A DNA stretch of 20,527 nucleotides, taken from a virus. Positions 12,652-19,297 of this stretch are shown here, one piece after another. How positions within the stretch are numbered: the first letter of the stretch is position 1; the number at the start of each line of letters is the position of its first letter. The translations under genes and the position numbers were made by a program. The stretch is taken from the IMG/VR virus record IMGVR_UViG_3300032770_000102, positions 1 to 20,527 of that record; one strand, 5' to 3'. A model generated the notes under the pieces. The model was not told where the DNA came from, ran no database searches, and worked only from the letters and a program-made list of their open reading frames with translations.

Positions 12652-13380
12652 AAAATGTATGGGGTCTATAAACCAGAGATAATCGACTTGGAACTCCTCG
12701 CCGCTTAAGCGGACGGAAGACAAGGCGCAAGTGAGTATAAGGATTTAACGGGATGATTACGAAATCGGGAATTAATAGATCGAAGTTCAAGATAGCACTG
12801 ATAGCGAATGTCATGTGTTTCTTGAGAGATTTCTTTCTTTTGAAGCCTACGATGAGGAACGAAGGTGCTTCTCATTCTCATCATGATTTCGCATTGTCTT
12901 CGCTTAATCACCAAGTAAGGAAGAATTTTGGGAAGAAGAGCATCCAAAGTAGTTCCAGTAATCTGAGAACTATAACAACTGCGATTTACAAGAGATTTTC
13001 GTGTAGGTCGTTCTTGTTGAATATTGGTCGCTCCAGCTTTTTCACGAATCCAGTCTATGAGGGATTTCTCGTTATTAGAAATCTTGATATAGGTGTGATA
13101 GTTGAGAAGATTTTTGGTAGCTTTGGTTCTAAAGAGACCAATGAAAAAACAGCCTTCTCCATCAATAATTCCTGCAAGGTAAGCGAGTTCTGTATCAGTC
13201 ATAACACCTCATTGTTAATGACTAAACAGTATGCAATAAATCCGAATATTTGTACAGCGTGAACGACTAAATTCACTGGCCCCGAAAGGGGATGCGATAG
13301 TCTGAACTCTATGGAGACATAGAGAGGTCGATCCGAAGAGGTTGGCCCGCCTAGAAATAGGTCATGAAAGTAACAGAAAG
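12652..13380 (+). ncRNA. Group I intron in the capsid gene
   Basis: P1: exon GACCCT (12646-12651) pairs with GGGGTC (12661-12666), with the U.G pair at the splice site. P10: exon 2 GTAC pairs with intron GTAT (12657-12660). P7: GACTA (13265-13269, in CGACTAAAT) pairs with TAGTC (13298-13302). P8: CCCC-GAAA-GGGG (13280-13291). P9: CTCTATG-GAGA-CATAGAG (13307-13324). Another hairpin CCTA-GAAA-TAGG (13350-13361) precedes the 3' end, which is a G at 13380. A CCGC-TTAA-GCGG hairpin (12701-12712) is a P5/P6-region candidate; P3/P4 were not resolved by hand. The 729 nt are self-splicing in design; activity is not shown. Confidence 0.92.
12705..13202 (-). CDS. LAGLIDADG homing endonuclease, antisense within the intron
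   Basis: This 165-residue protein starts MTDTELAYLAGIIDGEGCFF (LAGIIDGEG at residues 9-17, the catalytic LAGLIDADG helix). Hydrophobic and charged segments such as NYHTYIKISNNEKSLIDWIR and LPKILPYLVIKRRQCEIMMR are typical of single-motif enzymes that act as homodimers. It is read opposite to the host gene and intron. A GAGGTG site stands just ahead of the ATG. Because expression cannot come from the capsid transcript, it needs its own minus-strand promoter, which I cannot identify. The TAA stop lies in the TTAA loop of the intron hairpin at 12701-12712. It would cut intronless alleles at the insertion site. Confidence 0.9.
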   Translation of the reverse strand: MTDTELAYLAGIIDGEGCFFIGLFRTKATKNLLNYHTYIKISNNEKSLIDWIREKAGATNIQQERPTRKSLVNRSCYSSQITGTTLDALLPKILPYLVIKRRQCEIMMRMRSTFVPHRRLQKKEISQETHDIRYQCYLELRSINSRFRNHPVKSLYSLAPCLPSA

Positions 13381-14019
13381 GTACTTAACTCTGCTGCGGC
13401 TCGTCTTGGTCAATCACTCCGTGAAACCCAAGATGCCCTACAGAGAGATAACTTGGAAAGCTCTGCTTCCATTATCAACTGCGTAGGCGGAAGTAACGGC
13501 GACATCCCAACAGAGATGACAATTTCTGACGTGGATGACGTTTTCACAGTTCTTCAAAACAATAGCGGTGAGTACATCACCAACATTGTTGAAGCCGAGC
13601 TACGCTTCGGTACATCACCAATCGGCGATGCCTACGGTTGCATGCTCACAACTCGAATGATTCCAGTTCTTTATAACATGACTGGTTTTATCAAGAAGTT
13701 CCAGTATCCGAACATATCTCAAACACTCAGCGTTGAGATTGGCGGAGCTAACAACGTACGTTTCTTTGCTTCTGAGCAAGGTTCTGTCACACCGAATGCT
13801 TCTATGCTCGGTAATGATATTGCCAACTGCTTCGTTAGCGCGAAAGAAGGTTACAAAGTCGTTTGGCAAGCTGGCGGAAAGGCAAGATTTATCTACCTTC
13901 CTCCTGGATATAACAACGACCCATGCATGCTCCGGCATACAGCAGGCTGTTCCTTCTATCAAGGGCAATGTATCACTAACGATTTGTGGGTGCAAAACCT
14001 ACGATCAAGCGGAATTTAG
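13381..14019 (+). CDS. Major capsid protein, exon 2 (N4 gp56-like)
   Basis: This exon supplies residues 104-315 of the spliced capsid protein, starting VLNSAAARLGQSLRETQDAL. That is the helix that follows the EDP motif in N4 gp56-like major capsid proteins. It continues with the E-loop-like QRDNLESSASIINCVGGSNG, then MTISDVDDVFTVLQNNSGEY, FRFG-like and MIPVLYNMTGFIKKFQYPN, and ends with a Gly-rich IYLPPGYNNDPC region. The frame before 13381 (a TTG at 13342) reads through the intron tail and is not real protein. The spliced total of 315 residues is normal for the family. It forms the HK97-fold capsid shell assembled on the scaffold. Confidence 0.88.
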   Translation, partial: VLNSAAARLGQSLRETQDALQRDNLESSASIINCVGGSNGDIPTEMTISDVDDVFTVLQNNSGEYITNIVEAELRFGTSPIGDAYGCMLTTRMIPVLYNMTGFIKKFQYPNISQTLSVEIGGANNVRFFASEQGSVTPNASMLGNDIANCFVSAKEGYKVVWQAGGKARFIYLPPGYNNDPCMLRHTAGCSFYQGQCITNDLWVQNLRSSGI

Positions 14020-14031
14020 GGAGGGCGCAAT

Positions 14032-15123
14032 ATGAGTTTACCATATTCATTTATTGGTCAATGGACTTATACAAATCCAGCGACCATTGTGTCTCAGCAA
14101 ATTCCTATGACTGCAAAACCTGACTGGGTTTTCGTCAAGGATTTGACTAACTGGGGTGCACAAAGTACTGCTGCCAATCCGATCTATTCCGAATGGTTTA
14201 GTTCTATGGCTGCGGGTTCGTATTTAGCACTTGGACAACCAAGTTCTACTACTACTGGTGTCACTACTTATGCCTCTCAAGGCACAAGCGGTGGTTTCAC
14301 TTTCATCGATCAAACTAATCCCCCAACTTTTTCAAAAGTTGCAATTACTGCGATCAATGGAACGACTTTCGTTGTTTCTACAGGAACAACCACTGGCATT
14401 AACGTAGGCGACTGGGTTCGTCTCATTAATGTCACTGGCGCTCTAGAAATCAGCGGCCCGAATCTTTATCAAGTTACAGCGGTATCAGCTAGTACAAGCA
14501 TTACGCTTGGCTATGGTGCATCTGCGGCTTCTGCTGGTCTCGTGGTAGCCAACGGAACTACTGGATACTACCAGAAAGTATATCCAGGTCTGTTCTTACC
14601 GAACACATTGCCAGTTGCTTACATCACACAGGCAACACAGGCAGTTGTGTACTTCTTCAGACAGAACCCATATGTCGCTGGACAACTAGTAGATTTCCAA
14701 ATCCCATCTGCTTACGGAATGACTCAATTGAGCAATCTAACAGGCAAATCGGGATCTGGACCTTTCTCTAGTAACCCAGCTGGAGCAGCAAGGGTCTTGA
14801 GTGTAACGAATTCCGCAACTGTCTCTTCGATCACCATCGATGTAGACACAACCGGATTTACTGCATTCCAGTATCCAACATCAGCAGCATTTGCTAGTGG
14901 TAGCTCTCCTGCGGTATGTATGCCTGCTGGCTCAGGTGTTGTGCCTCTTAGCGGAAGCGCAACTATTCCTGCATCGCCTCCAGGAACTGTTCTTTCTGAT
15001 GCATTCGATAACAGATCGCAATACATCATGAACATTGGTACGTCTGCTGTTGGTGTCGCAAGCGCCAACATGGTCGTAATGGCGTTCAAAGCTGATTTCG
15101 TCAATGGAATCACTAACGCATAA
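14032..15123 (+). CDS. Virion protein with two FCCH-like repeats
   Basis: This is a 363-residue Ser/Thr/Gly-rich protein behind GGGAGG. After MSLPYSFIGQWTYTNPATIV and a DWVFVKDLTNWG segment, residues about 100-180 form one beta-rich unit (VAITAINGTTFVVSTGTTTG, INVGDWVRLINVTGALEISG), like the FCCH domain found in phage structural proteins. Residues about 196-330 form a second unit (GQLVDFQIPSAYGMTQLSNL, SITIDVDTTGFTAFQYP, TVLSDAFDN), which is shared with the gene at 15531. It is the first gene after the capsid protein and ends just before a strong terminator. A decoration, spike or head-completion role is likely; which one cannot be decided. Confidence 0.7.
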   Translation: MSLPYSFIGQWTYTNPATIVSQQIPMTAKPDWVFVKDLTNWGAQSTAANPIYSEWFSSMAAGSYLALGQPSSTTTGVTTYASQGTSGGFTFIDQTNPPTFSKVAITAINGTTFVVSTGTTTGINVGDWVRLINVTGALEISGPNLYQVTAVSASTSITLGYGASAASAGLVVANGTTGYYQKVYPGLFLPNTLPVAYITQATQAVVYFFRQNPYVAGQLVDFQIPSAYGMTQLSNLTGKSGSGPFSSNPAGAARVLSVTNSATVSSITIDVDTTGFTAFQYPTSAAFASGSSPAVCMPAGSGVVPLSGSATIPASPPGTVLSDAFDNRSQYIMNIGTSAVGVASANMVVMAFKADFVNGITNA

Positions 15124-15130
15124 CTAAATT

Positions 15131-15154
15131 GAGGGGGCAACCCCCTCTTTTTTT
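15131..15154 (+). terminator. Rho-independent terminator after the capsid operon
   Basis: A perfect 7-bp GC-rich hairpin, GAGGGGG-CAA-CCCCCTC, is followed by seven T residues. It lies 8 bases after the stop at 15123 and ends transcription of the scaffold/capsid unit. A leading AAA side is absent, so it looks one-directional. Confidence 0.9.
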
Positions 15155-15171
15155 AAACAAAGGATTTAATC

Positions 15172-15534
15172 ATGGAAGTCAGAGAGTTAAATAAAAAGGC
15201 ACCTAAGACGATGCCTGCTCAAGAAAGAGATGAGCTCGTCAAAAAGATGAGAAAAGAAGACGACAAAATGGTCACAGGAATGTTTGAATTCCTCGATGCT
15301 CAAGGTGGATGGCTAGATTTTACTTATAGAAAGTATCCAGGTGAGCCTATTCAAATGATCAAGATTGTTCATGGCGAGATTTGTGATTTGCCCATGGGCA
15401 TCGTCAAGCATTTGAACAATACCAAGAAAAAAGTAAGGAAATATTCCATGGAATTACAAGAAGGCGGCAAAAGACCTCTTCGTAGTTATGAAGTGATTTC
15501 AAGAACAAGATTTACACCGACGAACGTTCTATGA
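15172..15534 (+). CDS. Conserved phage head/neck-region protein
   Basis: This 120-residue protein follows the terminator, with AAGGATT ahead of the ATG. A charged helical start (MEVRELNKKAPKTMPAQERD) leads to MVTGMFEFLDAQGGWLDFTY, RKYPGEPIQMIKIVHGEICD, LPMGIVKHLNNTKKKVRKY and a final strand SYEVISRTRFTP. This order (F..L..PGG.L.F.YRKY.GEPI, then LP.GVVKHLN...) recurs among podophages next to the N4 gp56-like capsid gene, so it is a conserved structural-module protein, though its role is unknown to me. It overlaps the next gene by 4 bases (ATGA). Confidence 0.65.
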   Translation: MEVRELNKKAPKTMPAQERDELVKKMRKEDDKMVTGMFEFLDAQGGWLDFTYRKYPGEPIQMIKIVHGEICDLPMGIVKHLNNTKKKVRKYSMELQEGGKRPLRSYEVISRTRFTPTNVL

Positions 15535-15938
15535 TGTCGAATTCGAGTCCTCATGTTGTTCCTGGAGGACCAAGTAACTATGGTCCTCCTTATGGAGCTA
15601 ACTTCATTCCGAATTTGCAGTACATAATGAATATCACTAATGCGTTTCCTGCTGTTGTTACATTTGCTGATGATACGAATTTTACCGTGGCGGAGTGGAT
15701 CAGTTTCAGAATACCTCCGCCTAACGGTATGATTCAGCTCAATAATCAAAAAGCGCAGATACTTTCTCTTACTGCAAATACTGTAACGATAGATATAGAC
15801 ACGACGAATTTTTATCCGTTTATATATGTACAAGATCCGCAGATTCCCTGTGTGGCCGTATCTGCTGGTTCTGGAATTATTCAGGGCACAACGACGGTTA
15901 CACTAGAAGATGCATTTGATAACGAGCCGATAGCATGA
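15531..15938 (+). CDS. Virion protein, FCCH-like fragment related to the 14032 gene
   Basis: This 135-residue protein starts MMSNSSPHVVPGGPSNYGPP and contains ITNAFPAVVTFADDTNFTVA, EWISFRIPPPNGMIQLNNQK, AQILSLTANTVTIDIDTTNF and the end TVTLEDAFDNEPIA. Each of these has a counterpart in the second repeat of the gene at 14032 (GQLVDFQIPSAYGMTQLSNL, ITIDVDTTGF, TVLSDAFDN), so the two are paralogous. It lacks the first half of that protein. Its role is probably virion surface or tail attachment. Start overlaps the previous stop, and its stop overlaps the methylase start (ATGA at 15935). Confidence 0.7.
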   Translation: MMSNSSPHVVPGGPSNYGPPYGANFIPNLQYIMNITNAFPAVVTFADDTNFTVAEWISFRIPPPNGMIQLNNQKAQILSLTANTVTIDIDTTNFYPFIYVQDPQIPCVAVSAGSGIIQGTTTVTLEDAFDNEPIA

Positions 15939-17020
15939 ATGAAATAATACATGATGATTGCCTAGAGGTCATGGCCAAGATGGAAACGAATTCTATTTCT
16001 TGCATCGTGACAGATCCTCCTTATGGACTTAAGTTCATGGGAAAAGATTGGGATCATGGCATACCTGGAATTGCATTTTGGAAAGAAGCATTACGCATTT
16101 GCAAGCCAGGAGCTCACTTATTGGCATTCGGAGGAACAAGAACTTATCATAGATTGACTTGCGCTATAGAAGATGCAGGCTGGGAGATTAGGGATTGTCT
16201 TCAATGGATTTATGGTTCAGGATTTCCTAAAAGCCACAATCATTTCGGGATCGAGGGTTATGGTACTGCTTTAAAGCCAGCCTACGAACCAATCATCATG
16301 GCCATGAAACCTTGTGATGGCACATTTAAGCAAAATGCTGAGAAATGGGAACAAGCGGGGATTAATATTGATGGATGTAGGATTGAAAGCAATGAATCGT
16401 GGAAGCGTGATTGCACAGGTCAAAATATGGTTGTTAATGCATTATGTGAAAGGAAGGGCATTGAAAAGCAATCAAATCAATTAGGCCGCTGGCCCGCAAA
16501 CGTCCTCTTCGATGAAGAAGCGGCGAAAATGCTGGATGAGCAGAGTGGTGAACTAAAAACTGGCGAACTTAAACCATATAAACGGTCAACTAATAATCAA
16601 TATTCTGGATCATTCCCTGATAACATAATTTCATTCCCATCCTCAAAGGGCGGCGCATCCCGTTTCTTCTATTGCGCCAAGGCTTCGCCGAGTGAAAGAA
16701 ATGAGGGGCTAAACGGAATGCCAGAAAAAGAAAATCCTTATACTCCAATGGGTATCAATGATGATGAAGGAATAATCGCCAGAGGTAGAAATCCAGAAAA
16801 GCAAAATAGAAAACAGAAAAATTTCCATCCCACTGTCAAGCCTCTCAAGCTCATGGAATATCTCATCAAACTCGTCATGCCTCCAAAAGACGGCATCTTG
16901 CTCGATCCTTTTGCAGGCTCAGGAACTACAATTTTAGCAGCAAAGCGCCTTGGATTTAATGCAATCGGGATTGAGAAATGTGAAGAATATTGCGAGATTG
17001 CAAAAGCGAGGATTGCATGA
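15935..17020 (+). CDS. Beta-class DNA methyltransferase (N6A/N4C)
   Basis: The 361-residue enzyme has motif IV first, TDPPYGL (DPPY at 27-30), and the S-adenosylmethionine motif last, DPFAGSGTTILAA (324 onward), which is the beta-class order of N6-adenine or N4-cytosine methyltransferases. Between them lie FWKEALRICKPGAHLLAFGG (about 48-67), KPAYEPIIMAMKP (about 115-127), HPTVKPLKLMEYLIKLVMPP (about 300-319, motif X region) and GRWPANVLFDEEAAK. No restriction gene is adjacent, so it is an orphan enzyme, perhaps guarding phage DNA against host restriction. It is inserted among virion genes with ATGA overlaps at both ends. Target sequence cannot be inferred. Confidence 0.9.
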   Translation: MNEIIHDDCLEVMAKMETNSISCIVTDPPYGLKFMGKDWDHGIPGIAFWKEALRICKPGAHLLAFGGTRTYHRLTCAIEDAGWEIRDCLQWIYGSGFPKSHNHFGIEGYGTALKPAYEPIIMAMKPCDGTFKQNAEKWEQAGINIDGCRIESNESWKRDCTGQNMVVNALCERKGIEKQSNQLGRWPANVLFDEEAAKMLDEQSGELKTGELKPYKRSTNNQYSGSFPDNIISFPSSKGGASRFFYCAKASPSERNEGLNGMPEKENPYTPMGINDDEGIIARGRNPEKQNRKQKNFHPTVKPLKLMEYLIKLVMPPKDGILLDPFAGSGTTILAAKRLGFNAIGIEKCEEYCEIAKARIA

Positions 17021-18384
17021 GCACTTTTGTACCAACATATCCCTTGTATCCTACACTAGCAAACGCAATAACCAAAACGCGTAAACTGACGGGGTCAAGC
17101 AATGCTTTTCAGGTGACGGATTCTTATATCGTTCAGCAGATGCATAGCTTCTATGCTTATGATTTGCCAGCCAAGTTTCGTTCTCTAAAGCTTCAAGATG
17201 TCTATACCTTCACAACGAACGTAGGACAAGAAGTCTATCCTTTCAATAGCGAGCTCTATACGACTGTCGGACAACCTGCATCATGTGCAAAGAGAGAATT
17301 GCGCTGGTTCGATAGTCCTTGGTCTTTCTATGCCAATAATTATAATTGGCAGACTTTTACCAATTTTGCAACAGGTGATGGCACAACAGGTGCTCAAACA
17401 GCAGCCATATCCAATATCACCAATGCGACAAATGCTGTAGTTACCTCGGCTAATCATGGTCTCGTTTCAGGCATTACGGTCATAATCAATAACGTCGGTG
17501 GCATGACTGAAGTCAATGGAAATTCCTACATCATAACGGTCATAGATGCCAATTCGTTCTATTTAAACGTAGATTCGTCTACATTCAGTTCATATACCTC
17601 AGGAGGGTCTTGGTATTCCTCTCCTTATAATGGCTTCACTACGGCCTTCCCATTCGTTCCGTCTATAAATAATGATCCAGGAAGTCAGACAAATCGTAAT
17701 CTTTACTTTCCCCAAGGTCGAGTTCAAAATATTCTTATTACTGCGAACGTCATAGGTGCCAATGGAGTAGGTGAAACGCAAAACGTGACCGATGATGGCC
17801 AAGGGAATCTAATTCAAATATTCCAGACGAGCAATAGTACCAATCAAGAGTATGGTTGGACTTATTACCGTCAGTATGCCTCAGCTACTCCTGACACTCC
17901 AGGAAATGCAACAATCAACTATGAGACGGGGGAAATAGTAGGACTTACCTTTGCTGAGCCTATTCCTGATGGAACAGCAATTCAAATACAATACAATCCC
18001 AAGCAGCTTTCTATTCCTCTTGCAATACTCTTTTATCAGAATCAATTTACTTTGGCTCCTGTGCCCGATGCTGGTTATACCATTGAAATGACCTGTTACC
18101 GACAACCTATTCAAGCTCTCATTGCTGCTGACATGACAGGAAATCCTGAACTCTCCGAATGGTGGGAAATTCTTGCAGTAGGCGCAGCTAAGAAGATATT
18201 CGAGGAAAGACTGGATAGCGATGGCGTCATGTTCATAGATAAGATGCTTAGAGAGCGCTATGACATCATTGAGACAAGAACATATGCCCAGATAGGTCAG
18301 GAAAGCATTCAAACCATTTATAGCGACCAGTTGAAGTATAACTATGGACTCGGTGGCATAAGCTCAACATTTGGATCATTATGA
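17017..18384 (+). CDS. Head-tail adaptor/structural protein with FCCH-like insert
   Basis: This 455-residue protein starts at the ATGA overlapping the methylase stop (ATG 17017). An earlier frame start at 16990 would add 9 residues within the methylase gene and is rejected. The N-terminus MSTFVPTYPLYPTLANAITK with ITKTRKLTGSSNAFQVTDSY, and the C-terminal NPELSEWWEILAVGAAKKIF, EERLDSDGVMFIDKMLRERY and DIIETRTYAQIGQ, resemble parts of P22 gp4-like head-tail adaptors. A beta-rich insert at about 130-200 contains VVTSANHGLVSGITVIINNV and MTEVNGNSYIITVIDANSFY, an FCCH-like domain. It would bridge the portal and the tail hub. Role by analogy and position. Confidence 0.65.
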   Translation: MSTFVPTYPLYPTLANAITKTRKLTGSSNAFQVTDSYIVQQMHSFYAYDLPAKFRSLKLQDVYTFTTNVGQEVYPFNSELYTTVGQPASCAKRELRWFDSPWSFYANNYNWQTFTNFATGDGTTGAQTAAISNITNATNAVVTSANHGLVSGITVIINNVGGMTEVNGNSYIITVIDANSFYLNVDSSTFSSYTSGGSWYSSPYNGFTTAFPFVPSINNDPGSQTNRNLYFPQGRVQNILITANVIGANGVGETQNVTDDGQGNLIQIFQTSNSTNQEYGWTYYRQYASATPDTPGNATINYETGEIVGLTFAEPIPDGTAIQIQYNPKQLSIPLAILFYQNQFTLAPVPDAGYTIEMTCYRQPIQALIAADMTGNPELSEWWEILAVGAAKKIFEERLDSDGVMFIDKMLRERYDIIETRTYAQIGQESIQTIYSDQLKYNYGLGGISSTFGSL

Positions 18385-18521
18385 AGAAGGATGAGAAAGT
18401 GAAAAGAAACCGAGCAGCCGAGCTTTTAAAAAAGGATAACAAAAAGAAACTTAAATCATTGCCTAACAAGCCTGTTCCTCTAGGAGGAGGGCCTTTTGTT
18501 GGCAGACATACGACAGGATAG
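18381..18521 (+). CDS. Small basic protein (coupled)
   Basis: A 46-residue frame starts at the ATGA that ends the adaptor gene. It encodes MKKDEKVKRNRAAELLKKDN, a Lys-rich region, then SLPNKPVPLGGGPFVGRHTT and G before TAG. The C-terminal LGGGPFVGR is a compact Gly/Pro motif. Small basic proteins coupled to virion genes occur in related phages without known role. The next small gene starts two bases later. Support is the coupling, the composition and the lack of other coding frame in 18385-18670. Confidence 0.6.
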   Translation: MKKDEKVKRNRAAELLKKDNKKKLKSLPNKPVPLGGGPFVGRHTTG

Positions 18522-18523
18522 CC

Positions 18524-18661
18524 ATGGCAGTCATTAAGGGAAAAGAAAAGATGTTAAAAAAGCCTCTCTCTCCAGCAAAAGCAAAGTTGAGTGAAAAGGC
18601 AAAGAAGAAATTACGTGACCCGAGGAGTGTACAACCAATTCCAACGGTCTGTGTTAGTTAA
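18524..18661 (+). CDS. Small basic protein
   Basis: This 45-residue frame encodes MAVIKGKEKMLKKPLSPAKA followed by a Lys-rich helix LSEKAKKKLRD and a tail PRSVQPIPTVCVS. It starts two bases after the previous stop (AGGATAGCCATG) and ends 9 bases before the fibre-like gene, whose AGGAG site overlaps its stop region. It resembles the preceding small protein in charge but not in sequence. Unknown function. Confidence 0.55.
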   Translation: MAVIKGKEKMLKKPLSPAKAKLSEKAKKKLRDPRSVQPIPTVCVS

Positions 18662-18670
18662 GGAGAAAAT

Positions 18671-19297
18671 ATGCCCATACCAACTTATACCCCAGGATAT
18701 CCACCCGATGGCTCATCACTAGGTCAAACGAAGTCTACTATTCGCAATAATCTCGACGGAACATTTCAAACTTTAGCTATCGATCATATCGATAACAATG
18801 GTAGTCCGGGAGCTAAACCAGCGGGATATCACAAAATAATTCATGAAGTTACTCAAACAAGTGTTTCTACTGTCAGCGGATACAATCAAATCTTTTCTGG
18901 TGTACCTGGTACTCTGGTTGTAAATAGTGTCACAACACCAGCCATTCCCAATAATGGCGATACGCAACTTTATTCTTTAAGCTCTTCTGGCGTATTGTCT
19001 CAACTGACAGGCAAAAGCGCTTCTTCTAATGGCTATGTATGGGTAGGAGGCATTCTTCTTCAATGGGGATCAGCAACTTTTTCTGGAACGAATACAACCG
19101 TGGCAGTTTCATTTCCTGTTACTTTTCCAAATGCTGTGGCAAGTGTACAGTTGACGAGATTAGGTGGAAATACGAGTTCAAATCCGGAAGATATTTTTAT
19201 AGCAAGTGGACCTAGCACTTCTTCATTTACTGCAAGGCGTATGTCAGCTTCTCCCAGTAGTGGACTCAATTTTTATTGGATGGCTGTAGGTTATTAA
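18671..19297 (+). CDS. Tail fibre-like protein with gp53-like C-terminal domain
   Basis: The 208-residue protein starts MPIPTYTPGYPPDGSSLGQT behind AAGGAG. The N-terminal third contains TIRNNLDGTFQTLAIDHIDN and AGYHKIIHEVTQTSVST, a pattern shared by phage tail/virion proteins. The C-terminal part, from NGYVWVGGILLQWGSATFSG through VAVSFPVTFPNAVASVQLTR to FTARRMSASPSSGLNFYWMA, matches the gp53-like fibre tip domain, a beta structure that forms trimeric receptor-binding tips. It may be a small fibre or a tip protein attached to a larger one outside the window. Stop and next start are adjacent (TAA then ATG). Confidence 0.8.
   Translation: MPIPTYTPGYPPDGSSLGQTKSTIRNNLDGTFQTLAIDHIDNNGSPGAKPAGYHKIIHEVTQTSVSTVSGYNQIFSGVPGTLVVNSVTTPAIPNNGDTQLYSLSSSGVLSQLTGKSASSNGYVWVGGILLQWGSATFSGTNTTVAVSFPVTFPNAVASVQLTRLGGNTSSNPEDIFIASGPSTSSFTARRMSASPSSGLNFYWMAVGY

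Noticed and set aside
12652-12708. Exon 1 reading frame continuing to a natural end of a 121-residue capsid-like protein
   Set aside because: The last 18 codons are intron sequence that forms P1/P10 pairings, and the protein breaks off in the middle of a conserved strand; splicing explains the frame better.
13342-13380. Start of a separate gene at TTG 13342 for the second half of the capsid protein
   Set aside because: It lies in the intron 3' region, has no ribosome site, and the protein would lack the first half of the capsid fold.
14724-15140. A 138-residue minus-strand frame within the virion gene at 14032
   Set aside because: Its composition mirrors the repetitive Ser/Thr/Gly codons of the plus-strand gene, and it reads through the terminator.
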